This document shows, in pieces, positions 46,001 to 59,019 of a stretch of 64,000 bases of DNA (position 1 is the first letter of the stretch; each line of letters begins with the position of its first letter). Location of the stretch: assembly GCA_019022495.1 (NCBI GenBank), contig JAFEKR010000004.1, positions 620,001 through 684,000 of the forward strand, read 5' to 3'. Below the pieces are notes generated by a model. That model was not told the origin of the DNA and searched no databases. It worked only from the letters and a program-made list of their open reading frames with translations. Source of the DNA: Epichloe hybrida. Taxonomy: Eukaryota; Ascomycota; Sordariomycetes; Hypocreales; Clavicipitaceae. The position numbers and the translations under genes were made by a program.

Positions 46001-48510
46001 AATTCGTGGTCATCTTTAATTATGAACTTAAATTAACTAGGGGCCTTTCTATATATCTAGTAATAGTAGCAGACTTTAGTTAATTCCTTAATTGCCTAGC
46101 GCTTAACTTTATGACTGGCTTGGTAAAGGATCTTTGCGAGTTATTAAACGGAAGGATAACTAAGTTAATAATGTAATTAACGGATATCTCCTTCTAAAAG
46201 GTAGAAGGCAACTATTTCCTTTGCTTCTAGTAACTACTAAGGATATCCCTATTGTCACATAATGAGTACAGTCTTGTTGCCTTAGATAAGCACATTAGCA
46301 AGGTTATTAATCTTAACTTATATCTTATCTATATTAGTAATTAAGAAGAGAAAGGGGGTAGCTATGTTAAGGACGTAGAATTTAAGCTCTCTAAGTTTTA
46401 TAGGTATATAAAGAATTCCTCTTATAACTACTAATCTAGCGCCAAATATAACAATTTAGGGTTTGCAGGGGGTTACCTTTAATAAAGGTATTAATCTTAA
46501 TAAAGCCTTTACTTATGCCTCTCTTATAGTTAACTTTCCTACGGCGCTAGTATTAGGCATAATCCCTCTAAAGATCTCTTTAGAATAGCGTTCTTTAAAG
46601 ACATAGTAAATTAAGCCTTTATTACACTCTTATAGCTCGTAAAGCTCCTACCTAAGGAATATATATTAGAAGGCTTAATTATTTAGGGTTACAAGGATAT
46701 TAATATTAGCGGCATTATGGTTAGTCTATAATCCGGAGCAAAAGAATTATATAATGCTTAGGTGTGCTATTAATAGTAGCTCCTTTATATTATTATTATT
46801 ATCTTTAGCTTCTATGTAGGCCAAAAGATATAATTCCTAATTCTAACCTAAGCCTTTATTAGGCTTATTATTATCCTACCCTTTATAGGAGGCAAGGAAT
46901 ACCTAGAATCTCTTCTCTAAAGGGGGTGTATAATGTGTTTTACTAGCTTACTAGTAGTCCTTTTCCTTTTAATGTTCTTTAGTGGAGTAATTAGAAGACT
47001 AGTAGCTGCTCTTACCGTATATAAAGCAGCGCTTAGTACTTAGCCTAGGGCTTTGCCTATAATAGCTTCCTCTGCTATAGGGGAATAATCACTATCTGTA
47101 CTAATAATTAGTGAATATAGCCTCTAGAGGGTCTTCTTATTAGTACTAAAGGTATTAGGAGGACTTCTTATTTAATTCCGTGATAGTGATTGCCTTATAG
47201 AGGTCTCTAGTAAGACTCTTAAAGCCTATGGAGTATATATATTCTACTATCTAACATTTAGGCACACTAGCTATAGCGTTTAAGGCTTGCTTATAGAGTT
47301 TAGTATTTACTATCTTAGTAAGGTATAGGCCTCTATGGATTTTCTTAAGGGTTAATAATATAATCTTAAGGCACTTAAGCTTGCTTTTATTAGGGTTCCT
47401 CTTAATTATACTCTTTAGCGTTGTACTACTCTATTTGTGGCAATAGAATTACTAGTTGCTTTCTGTCTTAAAGCGTTAACAGATATAAGCAATTATCTCT
47501 TTATAGGAATAGTTATTCCTAAAGAGGTAATTAAGGTAGTATTACTTAGCATTACCTATTAATATAATAGGGAAAGCCTTCTAATAATATGTTTAAGGAA
47601 GGTTAATTCTATTACACTTATTTTTAAAGAGTGTAATCTTTAGCGTTAAGAAGTTATATAGTTTTCTACTATAGTAGTTACTATCCTTATATATCTTTAT
47701 AAGCTCTAAGATTTTCTTTATAATCTAATCTTCGGAGGGGAATTGCTATAAAGGCATAATTTGTTATAAATGACAGTCTACTAGTTATTCTTAATAATAA
47801 TTGTCCGGATGGAGCTATTAATATAATAAGGATTATCATAAGGGTTCTTATAAGGGTTTAAGCAATCTCTAGGGTTAGGGAAGGTTAATTTCTAGGGTAG
47901 GTTATTAGGGCTGTTAATATTAAGGTTCTAGGGGTTTGGAAGATTATAGTCTTTCTTGTAATCTTTCCTATAACTAAAGGGGTATTAAGGTTTAATAAAG
48001 CACTTCCTTAAGTAATGCTAGGATTAAATATCCTAGGCCTTGCCTAACAAGGACGCCGTGATCTTGTAAAGAATTATATAATTCTCTAATAATATCCTTA
48101 GATGCCCTTTTAAAGGTATCTTTAGACTAGCCTTTAAAGTCTTCTTAGAATAATTCCTATAGGTTATTATCTCTCTATCCTTAATGCTTACTAAGGTTAA
48201 TAAATCTTATAATCTAGTTATTAAGCTTAAGCTATATAGTAGTCTCTGGATCTAGCTTAACGGATTCTTTCTAGTTATGCAAGAATTCGTAAGTAAGCTA
48301 TTAAAGGCGTGGGGGTAATTCATACCTTTAAGGTCTCTTAGGGGTAATAATTAGAGCCTTACTATTACTAGCAGCCCTTCCTCTTGTGGAAGGTCCAGAT
48401 TCCTTTACTATCTTTAACTATAAAAGGAACGTTACTAATTTATTATTTTCTTTGCTACTAATTAAGCTCCTGTGTTTACCTGTTGCTGTTACGAGGTTCT
48501 TCTTTCGCAT
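43100..48510 (-). pseudogene. Copia A gag-pol remnant
   Basis: Gag starts at an ATG at 48510 (MRKKNLVTATGKHRS). Integrase fragments are readable at about 45600-46070 (KDDHEFNYEIIVNIMQIDGR, INTYLGPLDWIIHNTSNNFA, YNSIRKVKRYHRPLRQA). Reverse transcriptase is readable at about 44050-44320 (IRPLYRIAEARTY and TNDILGL, from a TDDTL-type active site). Stops occur every few codons. Gag-INT-RT order on the minus strand supports copia. Confidence 0.8.
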
Positions 48511-49248
48511 TTTAGGAGCGTTATCGCTCTAATAAAATTAGAAGATTACGAAAACAGGAAAAAAAAACGGAAGAAAAAGCAGTGGAAGTAGCAAAAGTAG
48601 TGATAAGAATAAAGTAATAAGAATAAATTACTAGAGATAAAGAAAGCAATAGAAGTTCCAAAAGTAACTAGAAAATGATAGGAAAAGTAATAAGGGAATA
48701 ACAGGAATTACCACTTCCTGTTTTTCGTGAAAAGAAGGGAAGGAGGTAATCTCTCTTTCTTACTAACAGGTATAGGGCGAACAGCACTAATAATAAAGGG
48801 GCAAAAAATAAGTAGTAGATGCTTGTAGGGAGAGATTAAAGGTCTATTAGATAAAGGGAATATTTATAGAGAAGTTGTAGATATGTTAGCTAGCTTGGCT
48901 AAGGTTGTTTAACGTTAGGTTCGAAATAAATGCCTCATAGCGATAGATTCGGTTGTTTGGTTAGTTTTCTTGTGATAGATGATAAAATTAACAATTGATA
49001 ACAATATCCTAGATAGATATAATAAAGTTATATCCCTAAGCCTAAGGGTTAATAGATTAATTCCTTAGAAGCCTAACAAGCCTACAACTAGGATTCTAGT
49101 CTCTTCCTTTAGCACACTTATGTAGTTATACCTCTTTACCGTAATGACTATTATAGCATAATAAGGGGTAGTGGCAGTGGCGTTTATAGAAATATCTCTT
49201 CTTATAATACCTAGCTTATTTATGGTTGTGAAGTCAACCACTAATTAG

Positions 49249-49505
49249 TGTTAGATACACTAAGGTCCTGCGCAGGTAATAAATCCTATATGATTTAAAG
49301 TCAATGATAGTTAGTTAGCTAGCTAGGAAAGAGGGAGAAGAGAGGGAAAGTCTAGATGCTAGAAAAGTGGGCGAAATCCGTATATGGGGCATAAAAGGGG
49401 GTGGCGAATTAATACAGCCAATCGCATCGCGTGCATCGCGCCGGACCTACAATTAGTCTGGTCTTTGGCCACGATTGAACCGATGAAGATCCGAAGGAAT
49501 TAACA
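49249..49505 (-). repeat. Copia A right LTR (5' LTR in element orientation)
   Basis: 257 bp, the same length as the left copy; TSD GATAA follows at 49506-49510. Confidence 0.9.
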
Positions 49506-49510
49506 GATAA

Positions 49511-51892
49511 GCTATAAAGGTAATATAAGGTTATATAAGCTAAGCTATAAAATACCTATATAAGAAAGGAGATCTTAGATATAAAAGTATAGCTTAAGGA
49601 AATAGAAGTAAACCTATAATTAGCTAGATTAGGTAAAGGACTTATAATTACCCCTTAGATAAATATATAAAGAATTCCCCTATTCCTAGACTTCTTACCT
49701 AATACTAAGTTTATAGTAAATATATACTTATAAAGCTTTATTAAGATATAGTATAAGGTACTTATGTATAAAGGTAATACCTATAAGAATTTATAAGCAT
49801 ACCTAGTAGATTTAAATATGCTATTTAAGCTAGACCTAAGAACCTTTTAGGATAATAAAATAAAAGTAGTATATACTAGTAGCTACTTAGCTAATAATAT
49901 AAAGTAATAGTAAATATATTATATAATAGTAAATAAGTTAGTTAATTACTTAGCTTATACCTAGGATAGATTTATATCCTAGCTAAACACTAGAGTAATA
50001 GATAAAGATATATAGTGCTTAGAAGCTACTAGGATACTACTAAATCTTAGGTAAAAGAGTAATTAGTCTTTTTAATCTTTCCTAAGACTTTAAATAAAGG
50101 TAAAAGTAAAATTACCTAACTAAATCCCTATATGCTTAAGAATAGTAATTTTTCTAAATAGCTTAAATAATACTATAAGGAAGTATATAGTTAGCTAAGA
50201 GTTCCTAATATCTTAGAGTTACCTATAGGGTTAAGGAAAAAAGGCTAAAGTTATAATAATATTTATATTAAGTAATTATAATAAAAACTATAATAAGGAG
50301 GGCAGGAGTAATAAGAGATAACGCTTTAGCTCCCTTATAGATAACTTATAGTAAAGCTTATAGTAACCTAGCATAGGCTAGAGACTATTTAAGTGCTTTA
50401 AATATAGTAGTCCTAGATATAGTGTAAATAAATATAATATAGTAAACTACTTAATTTATAAAAGTAATAGGTATATTACTAAGAAGTATAAGGATAGTAG
50501 TAATAAAACCTTAGATTTAAATAAGATTTTAATTAGTTTAGCTTAGGCCTAGGATAATAGTCTTACTATAAAAAAACCTATAGATAAGAGAATAAGAATA
50601 TAGGTGTCCTTATAGTAAGATAACCGCTAGTTAGTAGTGCTAGCGCTATTTAATATAGGCGCGGAATATTTAATAATTTACCCTAAATTATTATTAAAAT
50701 AGGATTAGAAGAATATAGAAAAAATAGAGATAACACTAGAAAGCATAAGTAAGGATAAGATCTTACACTAGGGAATCTTATATAAACTAGTTAAGGTAAA
50801 AGATAGTATAGGCTATATAAAGGTTTACTAAGTTAGCTATTATATTACTAATATAAAAGAGGGAATACTCCTAGGGATAGACTAGACTCTAGAATATAAA
50901 CCTATAGTAATAAACTAGAAGTAAGGTTTCTAAAGGTTTCTAATAACCTAGGATTATATTACTTTTACTATAGGTAAGTAATAACTTTATAAGGTAGTAA
51001 AGTAGTCTTATATTACGCTATTACTAGCATTACTAAAGATTAAGGTAGTTAACCTAGAGGTAATAGAAGAAGATACTAATAAAAATTCACTAATAGGTAA
51101 TGTAATAAGTAATAACCTAAGTTATAGTATAGTTATAGTAATAGTAGTAAAATATACCTATGTATTAAAGAAGAAAAAACTAAGAAGCATAATAGCACTC
51201 TAGGTAGTGTTTTATAAAGAATTAGTAGTGCTTATATAAGAGATAGATAATAACACACCCCTATAGTAAATTCTAGAAGAGTACACGAAATTCATAGATA
51301 TGTTTTTAAAGGAGCTAGCTAGTAAGCTCCTGGAATTAGGTAGTTACACTTATATAATTAAATTAGAAGAGAGAAAATAACTACCCTAGGGACTTATATA
51401 TAACCTAGCTAAAAAAGAGCTAGAAGTGCTTAGGGAGTACCTAGTAAGTATGTAGGAGAAAGGGTAAATTAGAAGATTAATAAGCCTAGTAGGAGCCCTG
51501 ATTTTATTTATTCTAAAAAAATCAGGGAAATTAAGGCTTTATATAAATTATAGGGGCCTTAATAGGATTACCATTAAAAATAAGGCCCCTTTGCCACTAA
51601 TCTCTAAAATCCTTAATTAATTAGTAAGTGTAAAGATTTTTATATTACTAGATCTTTAAGAGGCATACCACTAGCTATGTATTTATAAGGGTAATAAGTA
51701 AAAGATAGCATTCTATTACTACTATAAGCACTTTAAATATCTTATAATGCCGTTTAGGTTAGTAAATACGCTAGCTACTTTTTAGGAATATATTAACAAT
51801 GCTCTTAAAGGGCTTATAAACGAATTCTATATTATTTACCTTAACGACACCTTAATATATAGCAGGAACCCTATAAGATATATAGAGTATAT
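49511..51892 (+). pseudogene. Gypsy gag, protease and reverse transcriptase N-terminal remnant
   Basis: A zinc-knuckle relic (FKCFKY) lies near 50390. The protease active site is readable at about 50645-50665 as ALFNIGAEYLIIYPK, where DTG has become NIG through G-to-A and C-to-T changes. Reverse transcriptase is clear at 51640-51890: AYHQLCIYKG, MPFRLVNTLATF, INNALKGLINEFYIIYLNDT; the YLDD catalytic motif has become YLND. Copia B inserts a few codons later. Confidence 0.85.
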
Positions 51893-52720
51893 TGAAATGT
51901 AGGGAGCTAGTTACTAGCTGCCAGCTGGCAACAGCTGTACAAGTGCAAGCTCTACGGTCGGGGACCGATAGGGCCGCAACGTTGAATCAATCAACGCAAC
52001 GTAACGGAAGGTTATGGCAGTTATCAACTAATAGAATTTGATTTAGATCACTTTTATAATATCTTATAGAGCAATAGAATTGATTTTAGATATGTTGTAC
52101 GGGCAATGCGGCTGTTGTTGGTTAAGAGGACTAGCTATCTAGCTAGTTAAAAAGATCTTCTTCCTCTCATAGACCTACCGACCGTATTGGTGGATCTAGG
52201 CCGCTAACGGGGTCTTACAGGCCACTTTTGATTTTCCGCAAAATTCATTTGTATGCAAAAACCAAAAAATCGACTCACCACCATACTAGCTAGCAACCTA
52301 TATGTACTAACTTTTAGTCCAAAAAATAACCTTGCATAAAAAGAAAGCCTTATCTTTAAGCTTTAATTTGCTATATATAAAACTTTTATATAACCTCTAG
52401 ATAAAGAGAAAATCGCTGTTAAAGATAGCTATAGGGTAAGTTATATATAAGGTAACCTGCTTACGTCACCCTAGCTTACGTCACCCTAGCTTACCTAATT
52501 ACTAGTGGCGTGGTTATAGCCACACTTGTAGCCACAACGCAATTAACTAATTAGTCATCCACACGGTCGGTCGCAGCTGTTAACAGCTGCGACGCAGCCA
52601 TTGATAGCTGCCCTCGCGACCGTTAACAGCTACAGTGTAGCTGTCAGACTTGCAAAGCAAGCTAGTAATAAGAAGGTTCTTTAACTAGAAAAAGGCTAAA
52701 AATAAGTCTTATTTTTAACA
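51893..52720 (-). repeat. Copia B left LTR (3' LTR in element orientation)
   Basis: 828 bp, starts TGAAATGTAGGGAGC and ends TTATTTTTAACA on the plus strand. It includes a self-complementary AGCTGTTAACAGCTGCG segment near 52577. Confidence 0.93.
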
Positions 52721-52961
52721 CCCCCTCTACAAAAGAATTACATTTAAAGCAATTAGAAGTGTACAAAGAGACTATAGGGTAAAAACAATAACTTTTAATA
52801 ATAACAGATAAAAGGGAAAAACAGGAAAAATAAAAGACCCCCTTTTGAAATCCTAGCTATTGTTAAATATAGCTCCCTTTTTGACGTTGTTTTTAGTTCC
52901 CTGTTGAAGGGAATTAGTTATTGGTTTAATAATTATTAAGCCCTAAAAGCTTAATAAAAGC

Positions 52962-55900
52962 CTAATAAAGAGGTTTAGAAAGAGGTTTCGTAAGACTATC
53001 TACAGGCATTGACTTCGTATCTAGATATTTGATCTTAGCTAAACCCTCTAAAACCTGTTGCCTAATATAGTTAAACTTTAGCAATATATGCTTTGTATAA
53101 CTATGTAAAGCAGGGTTATAAGCAGTAGTTATAGCGCCTTGATTATCGCAATATATCTGGATAGGGGGAGAAATAGGGGTTTTTAGCTCCTTAAATAAGC
53201 CCTAAAGCTACTAAAGCTCCCGGAAGGTCTCGCAGATAGCATCAGCTTCAGCTTCTAGTGTTAATAGAGCTATTGTACTAGCTTTCTTTAATTTCCAGCT
53301 AATAGGTCCGCCAGCTAGCTTAAATAGATAAGCATAGGTTGATTTTAAGGTCTTTTTATCCCCTGCAAAATCACTATCGTAATAACCTATTAGGCTTTTG
53401 CTAACTAAACCTTTAGGGTCTCCCCTATAGATAATAGCAAGGAATCTAGTCCCTAATAGATACCTTAGCAGATTTTTAGCTGCTTTTAGGTATTCTATAT
53501 AAGGGCTAGCTAGTGTAGTAGATAACCACTGTAGCGTAAAAGCTATATCAGGCCTTATAAGCAACATTAGGTACATTATAGTCCCTATAATACACTAATA
53601 AAGCTTGATTTCGCTAGCTATTAAAAGCTTAGTTATCTGCGTAGCTAAAACACCTAGCTAAAGAGGTATGCTAATAGGCTTACTATCTAGCATATTAAAT
53701 CGTTTTAAGGCTTCTAATATATACTGAGATTGATGAATTTTCAGTATTCTATTAGGCCTATCTCGTACGATTTGAACCCCTAAGAAGAATTCAGCAGGCC
53801 CCCTATCTTCTATTAGATAGACTTTATAAAGTTCCTTTTTAAGCCTTTGGATATAAGATAAATCCGGTCCAATTAGAAGACAGTCATTAACGTACGTAAT
53901 AACAAAGGTTTTGGTTGAAGGATTGAAGAAAATAGCTAGGTCAGATATTAAAGGGTTAAATCCTAGGGATTTAAGCACTAATATTAGCGCTTATTACCAT
54001 TCCCTTAAGCTTTATTTTAGGCCGTATAAAGACTTCTGTAATAAAATTACTTAATCTTTAGAAGGTTTCTAGCCAAAACTTCTAGCTAATTTAGCTAGTT
54101 TAGGATTTGCCTTAAGGAATTCAATAAACCCTTCTGGAATAACTATATAAATCTGTTATTATAGCTTACTATTAAGAAAAGCTCCTATAAAATCAATTTG
54201 TTCGATTTCCCAGTTATTCCAAGCCGCTAGGGCTAGTAAAATCCTCCAGCTAGGGGGAATGCTTGTGGCAGCGAAGGTCTCTAGGTAATCTAGGCCTTCG
54301 ATTTACATAAATCCCTTAGCAACGAGTCAAGCCTTATATTTTAAAGGATTATTTTCTTTATCCTTTTTAAGCTTATAAACAAGCCTATTCTTTAGTACTT
54401 TTCGGCCCTTAGGGATTTAATCTTTCCCTATAAATTTAAAAGTACTAGCCTTTAGAAGCTATTCGTATTCCTTATACATGGCTTCTATCCATTTATCCCT
54501 TTCAGGGCTAGATATAGCCTGCTTCCAGGTCTTAGGCTCGGGGCTAATAGGATTCTTTTCCTTAGCTTCTCCTATACCTTAAAGCAGATTTCTTTTATAA
54601 AATCTAGAGAAAAAGGGGAACTAATATCAACATCCATAGGGTCAATATTAGGGTTGAAATCGATAATTTTGTCAAAATCGAGGTCCAAAGTCGAAATCTG
54701 ATTTCCTGGTTGAGTTATAGGCTGCGCCTATATGGGATCCGCTGGAATTAAGCCTTTAGGGGGTTCTTTGGGGCCTGTAGGTGGTTTTTCTTGACCTATA
54801 GGGATACCTATGTTATCTATAGGGTAATCCTTTAAACCTTGATCTAGATGTTGTTAATCTAAATCATTTTCCCCCTCTAAAGGGTTATCCCCTATAGAAA
54901 TCCTAGGTAAGCCTTTAGAAACAGGGCCTATAAGTTCTATAATCTTAATAAAGCTAGTCTTTGTAACTAGCCTTTTAGAGGGGATGTACACTAGGTAGGT
55001 ATTAGAACCTAGTGTAGCTAAAAGCCTTCCAGGGATAGTCCTAGCTACTAACTTCTGGGCTTTAGGTCGTTTTTCCAGGGGGATTAGAATCTCACAGTGA
55101 GATCCTATAGCTCTAATACTACTAATATTAGTTATATAAGGCTGATTTAGCTCCCTAGATAGCAGCTGTTCAGGGCTTTCATCCTTAGTAGTATTAGCAG
55201 TTATATTAACTAGGTTAACAACTGCAGGTAATACAAAACACTATAAAAATAACGGTAATTTTGCCTACTAGATAGTAGCCCTTAATCGATCTAGAATAGT
55301 ACGAATTGAACGTTCTGCTAATCCATTTTGCTCATGGATATAGGGACTAGAAGTCGTAAATTTGATCCCTTTAGAATTCAACCAAGCTTGACAACTAGAA
55401 TCAATTTCCTAGCCCCCATCGAAGTGAAGGTGCCTAGGATATTGACCTAGTTGATTTTTAAGCCCTCTGAAGAAGCCTTTGATAGCCTTATAAACAGTTA
55501 GGCCTTCCTTATTAGGTAATAAGATAACCCACTTATATCTAGTCTTTCGATCAACTAGAAATAAGCAAATTAACTGCTTATTGTATGGCGTAGGGCTGAT
55601 TTTTAGCGTATCCCCCTCTATTTGATCTAGAGCTCTTAGGGGGTCAGGGATAGCTAATTTCCTAGGTCTTCTAACTGCCTTAGATTGATCACAAGCAATA
55701 CATCTAAAATCCTTATCCTTAATTTTAGAAAAATTAGGGATTCCTTTAGTTATAAGGCTAGTTTTCTTTAGCAAAGGAAGACCTAGGTGCCCTAATTGTA
55801 CATACCATAGGCCAGCTAGTTCTAACAACCGTTGATATTGAAGATCCTTAGGGTCTGAATTAGGATCTAGACTAGGGCCCTCTTCACTAGTCCCCTGCTG

Positions 55901-57892
55901 GGCCCCTTGAGAACCACAGGCCTCTTGGAGAGGTATTAGGGACCCTTTTCCTCCACTAGGGCCCTCTAACACCCCTAAATCTATTTCCTTAGATTTATAA
56001 GGGACCTAACCTGGGGCTATAGGCGAAGAAGAAGGGACTAATTCCCCTAAATCATCCCGTACGATTTCTTCAATATCATCATCATTTTCGTCGATTTCGT
56101 CTAAATCAGAAGCCCAATCCGGCTTTTTAGAGGGAATTTGAACCTCTATAGGGTAGCTAATCAGATAGCTATGACCCTTAAAAGCGGCGTAGGTAAAAGG
56201 TCGGATGTAATGAGAGTTATTACAGGGCCCTTTAGATAACTTTGGCGTAGATTGGTTTTTAACGTAAAAGAAGAAACCATGTTTTTCTATATCTAAGGTT
56301 GCAATACAAGACCTATCTTTAAGATAAAGTAGGTTTTTTATAAGGCAACCACCAGATATATAGTGCGTAAGTCCACTAACTATATTAACATCAAGCTAAG
56401 GAAAATATAGCGCATCTTTAAGCACTAAGGTCCTATATTTATTAGGATTCTTTTAATATAAGACCTCAAAAACAGCACTACCGTGACCCTTAGCGTAAAT
56501 AGGGCCACCACCAGTTATAATAGGGTCGGATTCCCCCTTTTTATAGGGGGTATAATCCCTAAAGACCTCCCTAGAATTAACAATATATACAGTCAAACCT
56601 ATATCATATAATAGGGCCTTTTTCATGTCTTTGCTGTAATAATTAAAACCATTTAAGGTTTTAATTTCTTGATTTTCATTATCCAATTCACTAGAGCTAG
56701 AATCAGAGCTACTATCACTAGAGCTTTTATAACTAGTCTTATAAAGGCTAGGCTTCTTGTACGGTTTAAGAGCACCGTTAGAAAGGTTGTAACTTCCTAG
56801 CATAAAAGATCCCTCTCCAGAGGTCTCTTTATTATCCTTTTTATCTGATTTTTGACCTTTTTGCTTCTTCTTCTTCTTCTTATTAGAAGAAGAATTAGAA
56901 TTAGAAGAGCCCTTATTTTCTTCAGAGCCTCCTTTCTTCTTCTGATCCTTAGGGGCCTTTTCTTTTTCTTTAGCACCCTTTTCAAGGTTTTTAGCCCTAT
57001 AATTCAGGGCTTTGGATACCGTAAATAACTTATCCCTCTGTTCTACTAGAAGGTCTGCCATCAAGAATTAAAGATTTAGGGCATCTAGGGGAGCCCCTAT
57101 AGCCCTATTCGTACGCATGCTAAATCGTTGCCTCTCAGCTCACTGAGGGAAGGTTGATTTTAGGGATTGAAGATATTGATTAACCTGATCTATCGGAGCA
57201 ATCAGGACCCCTAAAATCAATAATCTAGCTAGTAGATTATTAAAGACTGTATTAAAGGACTCTAGAGTCCCCTTAAACTCTTGAAAATTCAGGTTATAAA
57301 ATTCTGAATATAGGGACCCCCTCTGGATTTCAACGCTATGTGAATATTGCCTTACAAGTAAATTATAGGCTTCTTCAGGTGATTTTTGCTAAGTTATAGC
57401 GGCTTAGGGTCCTTCTGTATAACTATCCCTTAGTAACATAAGGATAATAGCTTGATCTAGATCCCCTAGCGCCCTAGAACTCTCCGGATTATCTAGAAAA
57501 TTAGGCATGCCTAAAGCTCTAAATTGGATAGTTAGGGCTTGTTTCTATTGTTCGAAATTTTCGGCTCCTTTAAGCCTAGCAGTCTCTGGAAAACTATAAA
57601 CCCTTTTATTGAATTCCTTAATAATTGAATTATTAAAGGTTGCTTGTACAGAGCTAGATTCAGCTTGATTTTCTTGAATAGGCTGCTGATCTTGCTGCTG
57701 ACTAGCGGGCTTATCAGATTCCACACCCTCTATACGACTATTTACAGTTATAGATAGGCTTTCTAGCTTCTCTAATAACTAGTCTATAGTTACTTGTTGC
57801 TTAATAGCCTGCTCTTTTAGCTAGTTATTTAGAACCTCTTGCGCACTAGGGTCAGGGATAACAGGTCCCTTTCCCTTTCCTTTAGTATCCAT
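52962..57892 (-). pseudogene. Copia B gag-pol polyprotein, lightly interrupted
   Basis: Reads from an ATG at 57892 (MDTKGKGKGPVIPDPS) to a stop at 52962-52964. In order: gag with UBN2-like helices (57890-57070); Lys/Ser-rich linker and protease (56453-57064; LLYDIGLTVYIVNSREVF, an altered Asp-Ser/Thr-Gly site); GAG-pre-integrase and integrase (55409-55972; LWYVQLGHLGLPLLKK, CIACDQSKAVRRPRKL, DRKTRYKWVILLPN); reverse transcriptase (53658-53978; FVITYVNDCLLIGPD, where YVDD has become YVND); RNase H (53211-53576 and onward; IGYYDSDFAGDKKTLKSTYA, then IYCDNQGAITTAYNPALHS and VDSLTKPLSKPLY). Scattered TAG/TAA codons, mostly explainable by CAG-to-TAG or TGG-to-TAG, split it, so it cannot encode a full product. 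Confidence 0.88.
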
Positions 57893-57894
57893 TT

Positions 57895-58137
57895 TCCTTT
57901 TTATAGAAGGGAAAAGCTTCTATCTCGCGGGTCCTTCCTTTTTTATAGAAGGGAAGTCTTCTGTATTTGAAATTTATTCCTTTTTATAGAAGGGAAAAAG
58001 CTTCTATCTCGCGGATCCTTCCTTTTTTATAGAAGGGAAGTCTTCTATGGCCACAATTGATTCCTTTTTATAGAAGGGAAAAGCTTCTTTCTCGCAGGTC
58101 CTTCCTTTTTTATAGAAGGGAAGTCTTCTATATTTGC
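57895..58137. repeat. Three tandem copies of an 82-84-bp unit in the copia B leader
   Basis: Units start near 57895, 57977 and 58061. Each contains TATAGAAGGGAA twice, with GCTTCTATCTCGCGGGTCC between, and the second half varies more. They lie between the primer-binding site and the gag ATG. Confidence 0.88.
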
Positions 58138-58177
58138 ACACAAAATGACCTAAAAAGAATCTATAGTGATAGAGCCA

Positions 58178-58188
58178 GGCTCATAACC
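58178..58188 (-). other. Copia B primer-binding site, matches initiator-tRNA-Met anticodon arm
   Basis: The plus strand reads GGCTCATAACC beside the 5' LTR. This equals the anticodon stem-loop of eukaryotic initiator tRNA-Met (CAU anticodon) rather than a tRNA 3' end, pointing to a half-tRNA primer as described for Drosophila copia. Confidence 0.65.
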
Positions 58189-58191
58189 TAT

Positions 58192-59019
58192 TGAAATGTA
58201 GGGAGCTAGTTACTAGCTGCCAGCTGGCAACAGCTGTACAAGTGCAAGCTCTACGGTCAGGGACCAATAGGGCCACAACGTTAAATCAATTAACGCAACG
58301 CAACGGAAGGTTGTGGTAGTTATCAACTAATAGAATTTGATTTAGATTACTTTTATAATATCTTATAAAGCAATAGAATTGATTTTAAATACGTTATACG
58401 GGCAATGCGGCTGTTGTTAGTTGAGAGGACTAGCTATCTAGCTAGTTAAAAAGATCTTCTTCCTCTTATAGACCTACTAACCGTATTGGTGGATCCAGGC
58501 TACTAACGGGGTCTTACGGGCTACTTTTGATTTTCCGCAAAATTCATTTGTATGCAAAAACCAAAAAATCGACTCACTACTATACTAGCTAGCAACCTAT
58601 ATGCACCAACTTTTAGTCTAAAAAATAACCTTGCATAAAAAGAAAGCCCTATCTTTAAGCTTTAATTTGCTATATATGAAACTTTTGTACGACCTCTAGA
58701 TAAAGAGAAAATCGCTGTTAAAGATAGCTATAGGGTAAGTTATATGTAGGGTAACCTGCTTACGTCACCCTAGCTTACGTTACCCTAGCTTACCTAATTA
58801 CTAGTGGCGTGGTTATAGCCACACTTATAGCTATAACGCAATTAACTAATTAGTCATTCACACGGTTAGTCGCAGCTGTTGACAGCTGCGACGCAGCCAT
58901 TGATAGCTGCCCTCGCGACCGTTAACAGCTGCAGTGTAGCTGTCAGACTTGCAAAGCAAGCTAGTAATAAGAAGGTTCTTTAACTAGAAAAGGGCTAAAA
59001 ATAAGTCTTATTTTTAACA
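58192..59019 (-). repeat. Copia B right LTR (5' LTR in element orientation)
   Basis: 828 bp, same length as the left copy, with scattered transition differences (for example GGGGACCGATAGG versus AGGGACCAATAGG). Confidence 0.93.

Larger units (their letters stand above)
42725..49505 (-). mobile_element. Copia element A (Ty1/copia), nested in the gypsy element, heavily RIP-damaged
   Basis: 6781 bp with 257-bp LTRs at 42725-42981 and 49249-49505 and a perfect GATAA duplication (42720-42724, 49506-49510). Minus orientation: a purine tract (AAGGAAAAAGAGAG on the minus strand) adjoins the left LTR, and a TGGTTGACTTC primer site lies 8 nt inside the right LTR. Integrase precedes reverse transcriptase, the copia order. 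Confidence 0.9.
51893..59019 (-). mobile_element. Copia element B (Ty1/copia), nested in the gypsy reverse transcriptase, youngest-looking
   Basis: 7127 bp with two LTRs of exactly 828 bp (51893-52720, 58192-59019), TG...CA type. Minus orientation: polypurine tract GTAGAGGGGG next to the left LTR, primer-binding site beside the right LTR, and gag-protease-INT-RT-RNase H reading right to left. The gypsy frame is continuous across it (IEY before, YIKRVLR after), with AGTATAT on both flanks; the exact target duplication within that string is ambiguous. The polyprotein has few stops compared with the other two elements. Confidence 0.92.

Noticed and set aside
53211..53978. Two separate frames that might be called independent genes.
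   Set aside because: They are the RNase H and reverse transcriptase segments of the single copia B polyprotein, separated by stops consistent with RIP.
57895..58137. Regularly repeated units considered as a CRISPR array.
   Set aside because: The units are contiguous tandem repeats in a eukaryotic retrotransposon leader, with no unique spacers.
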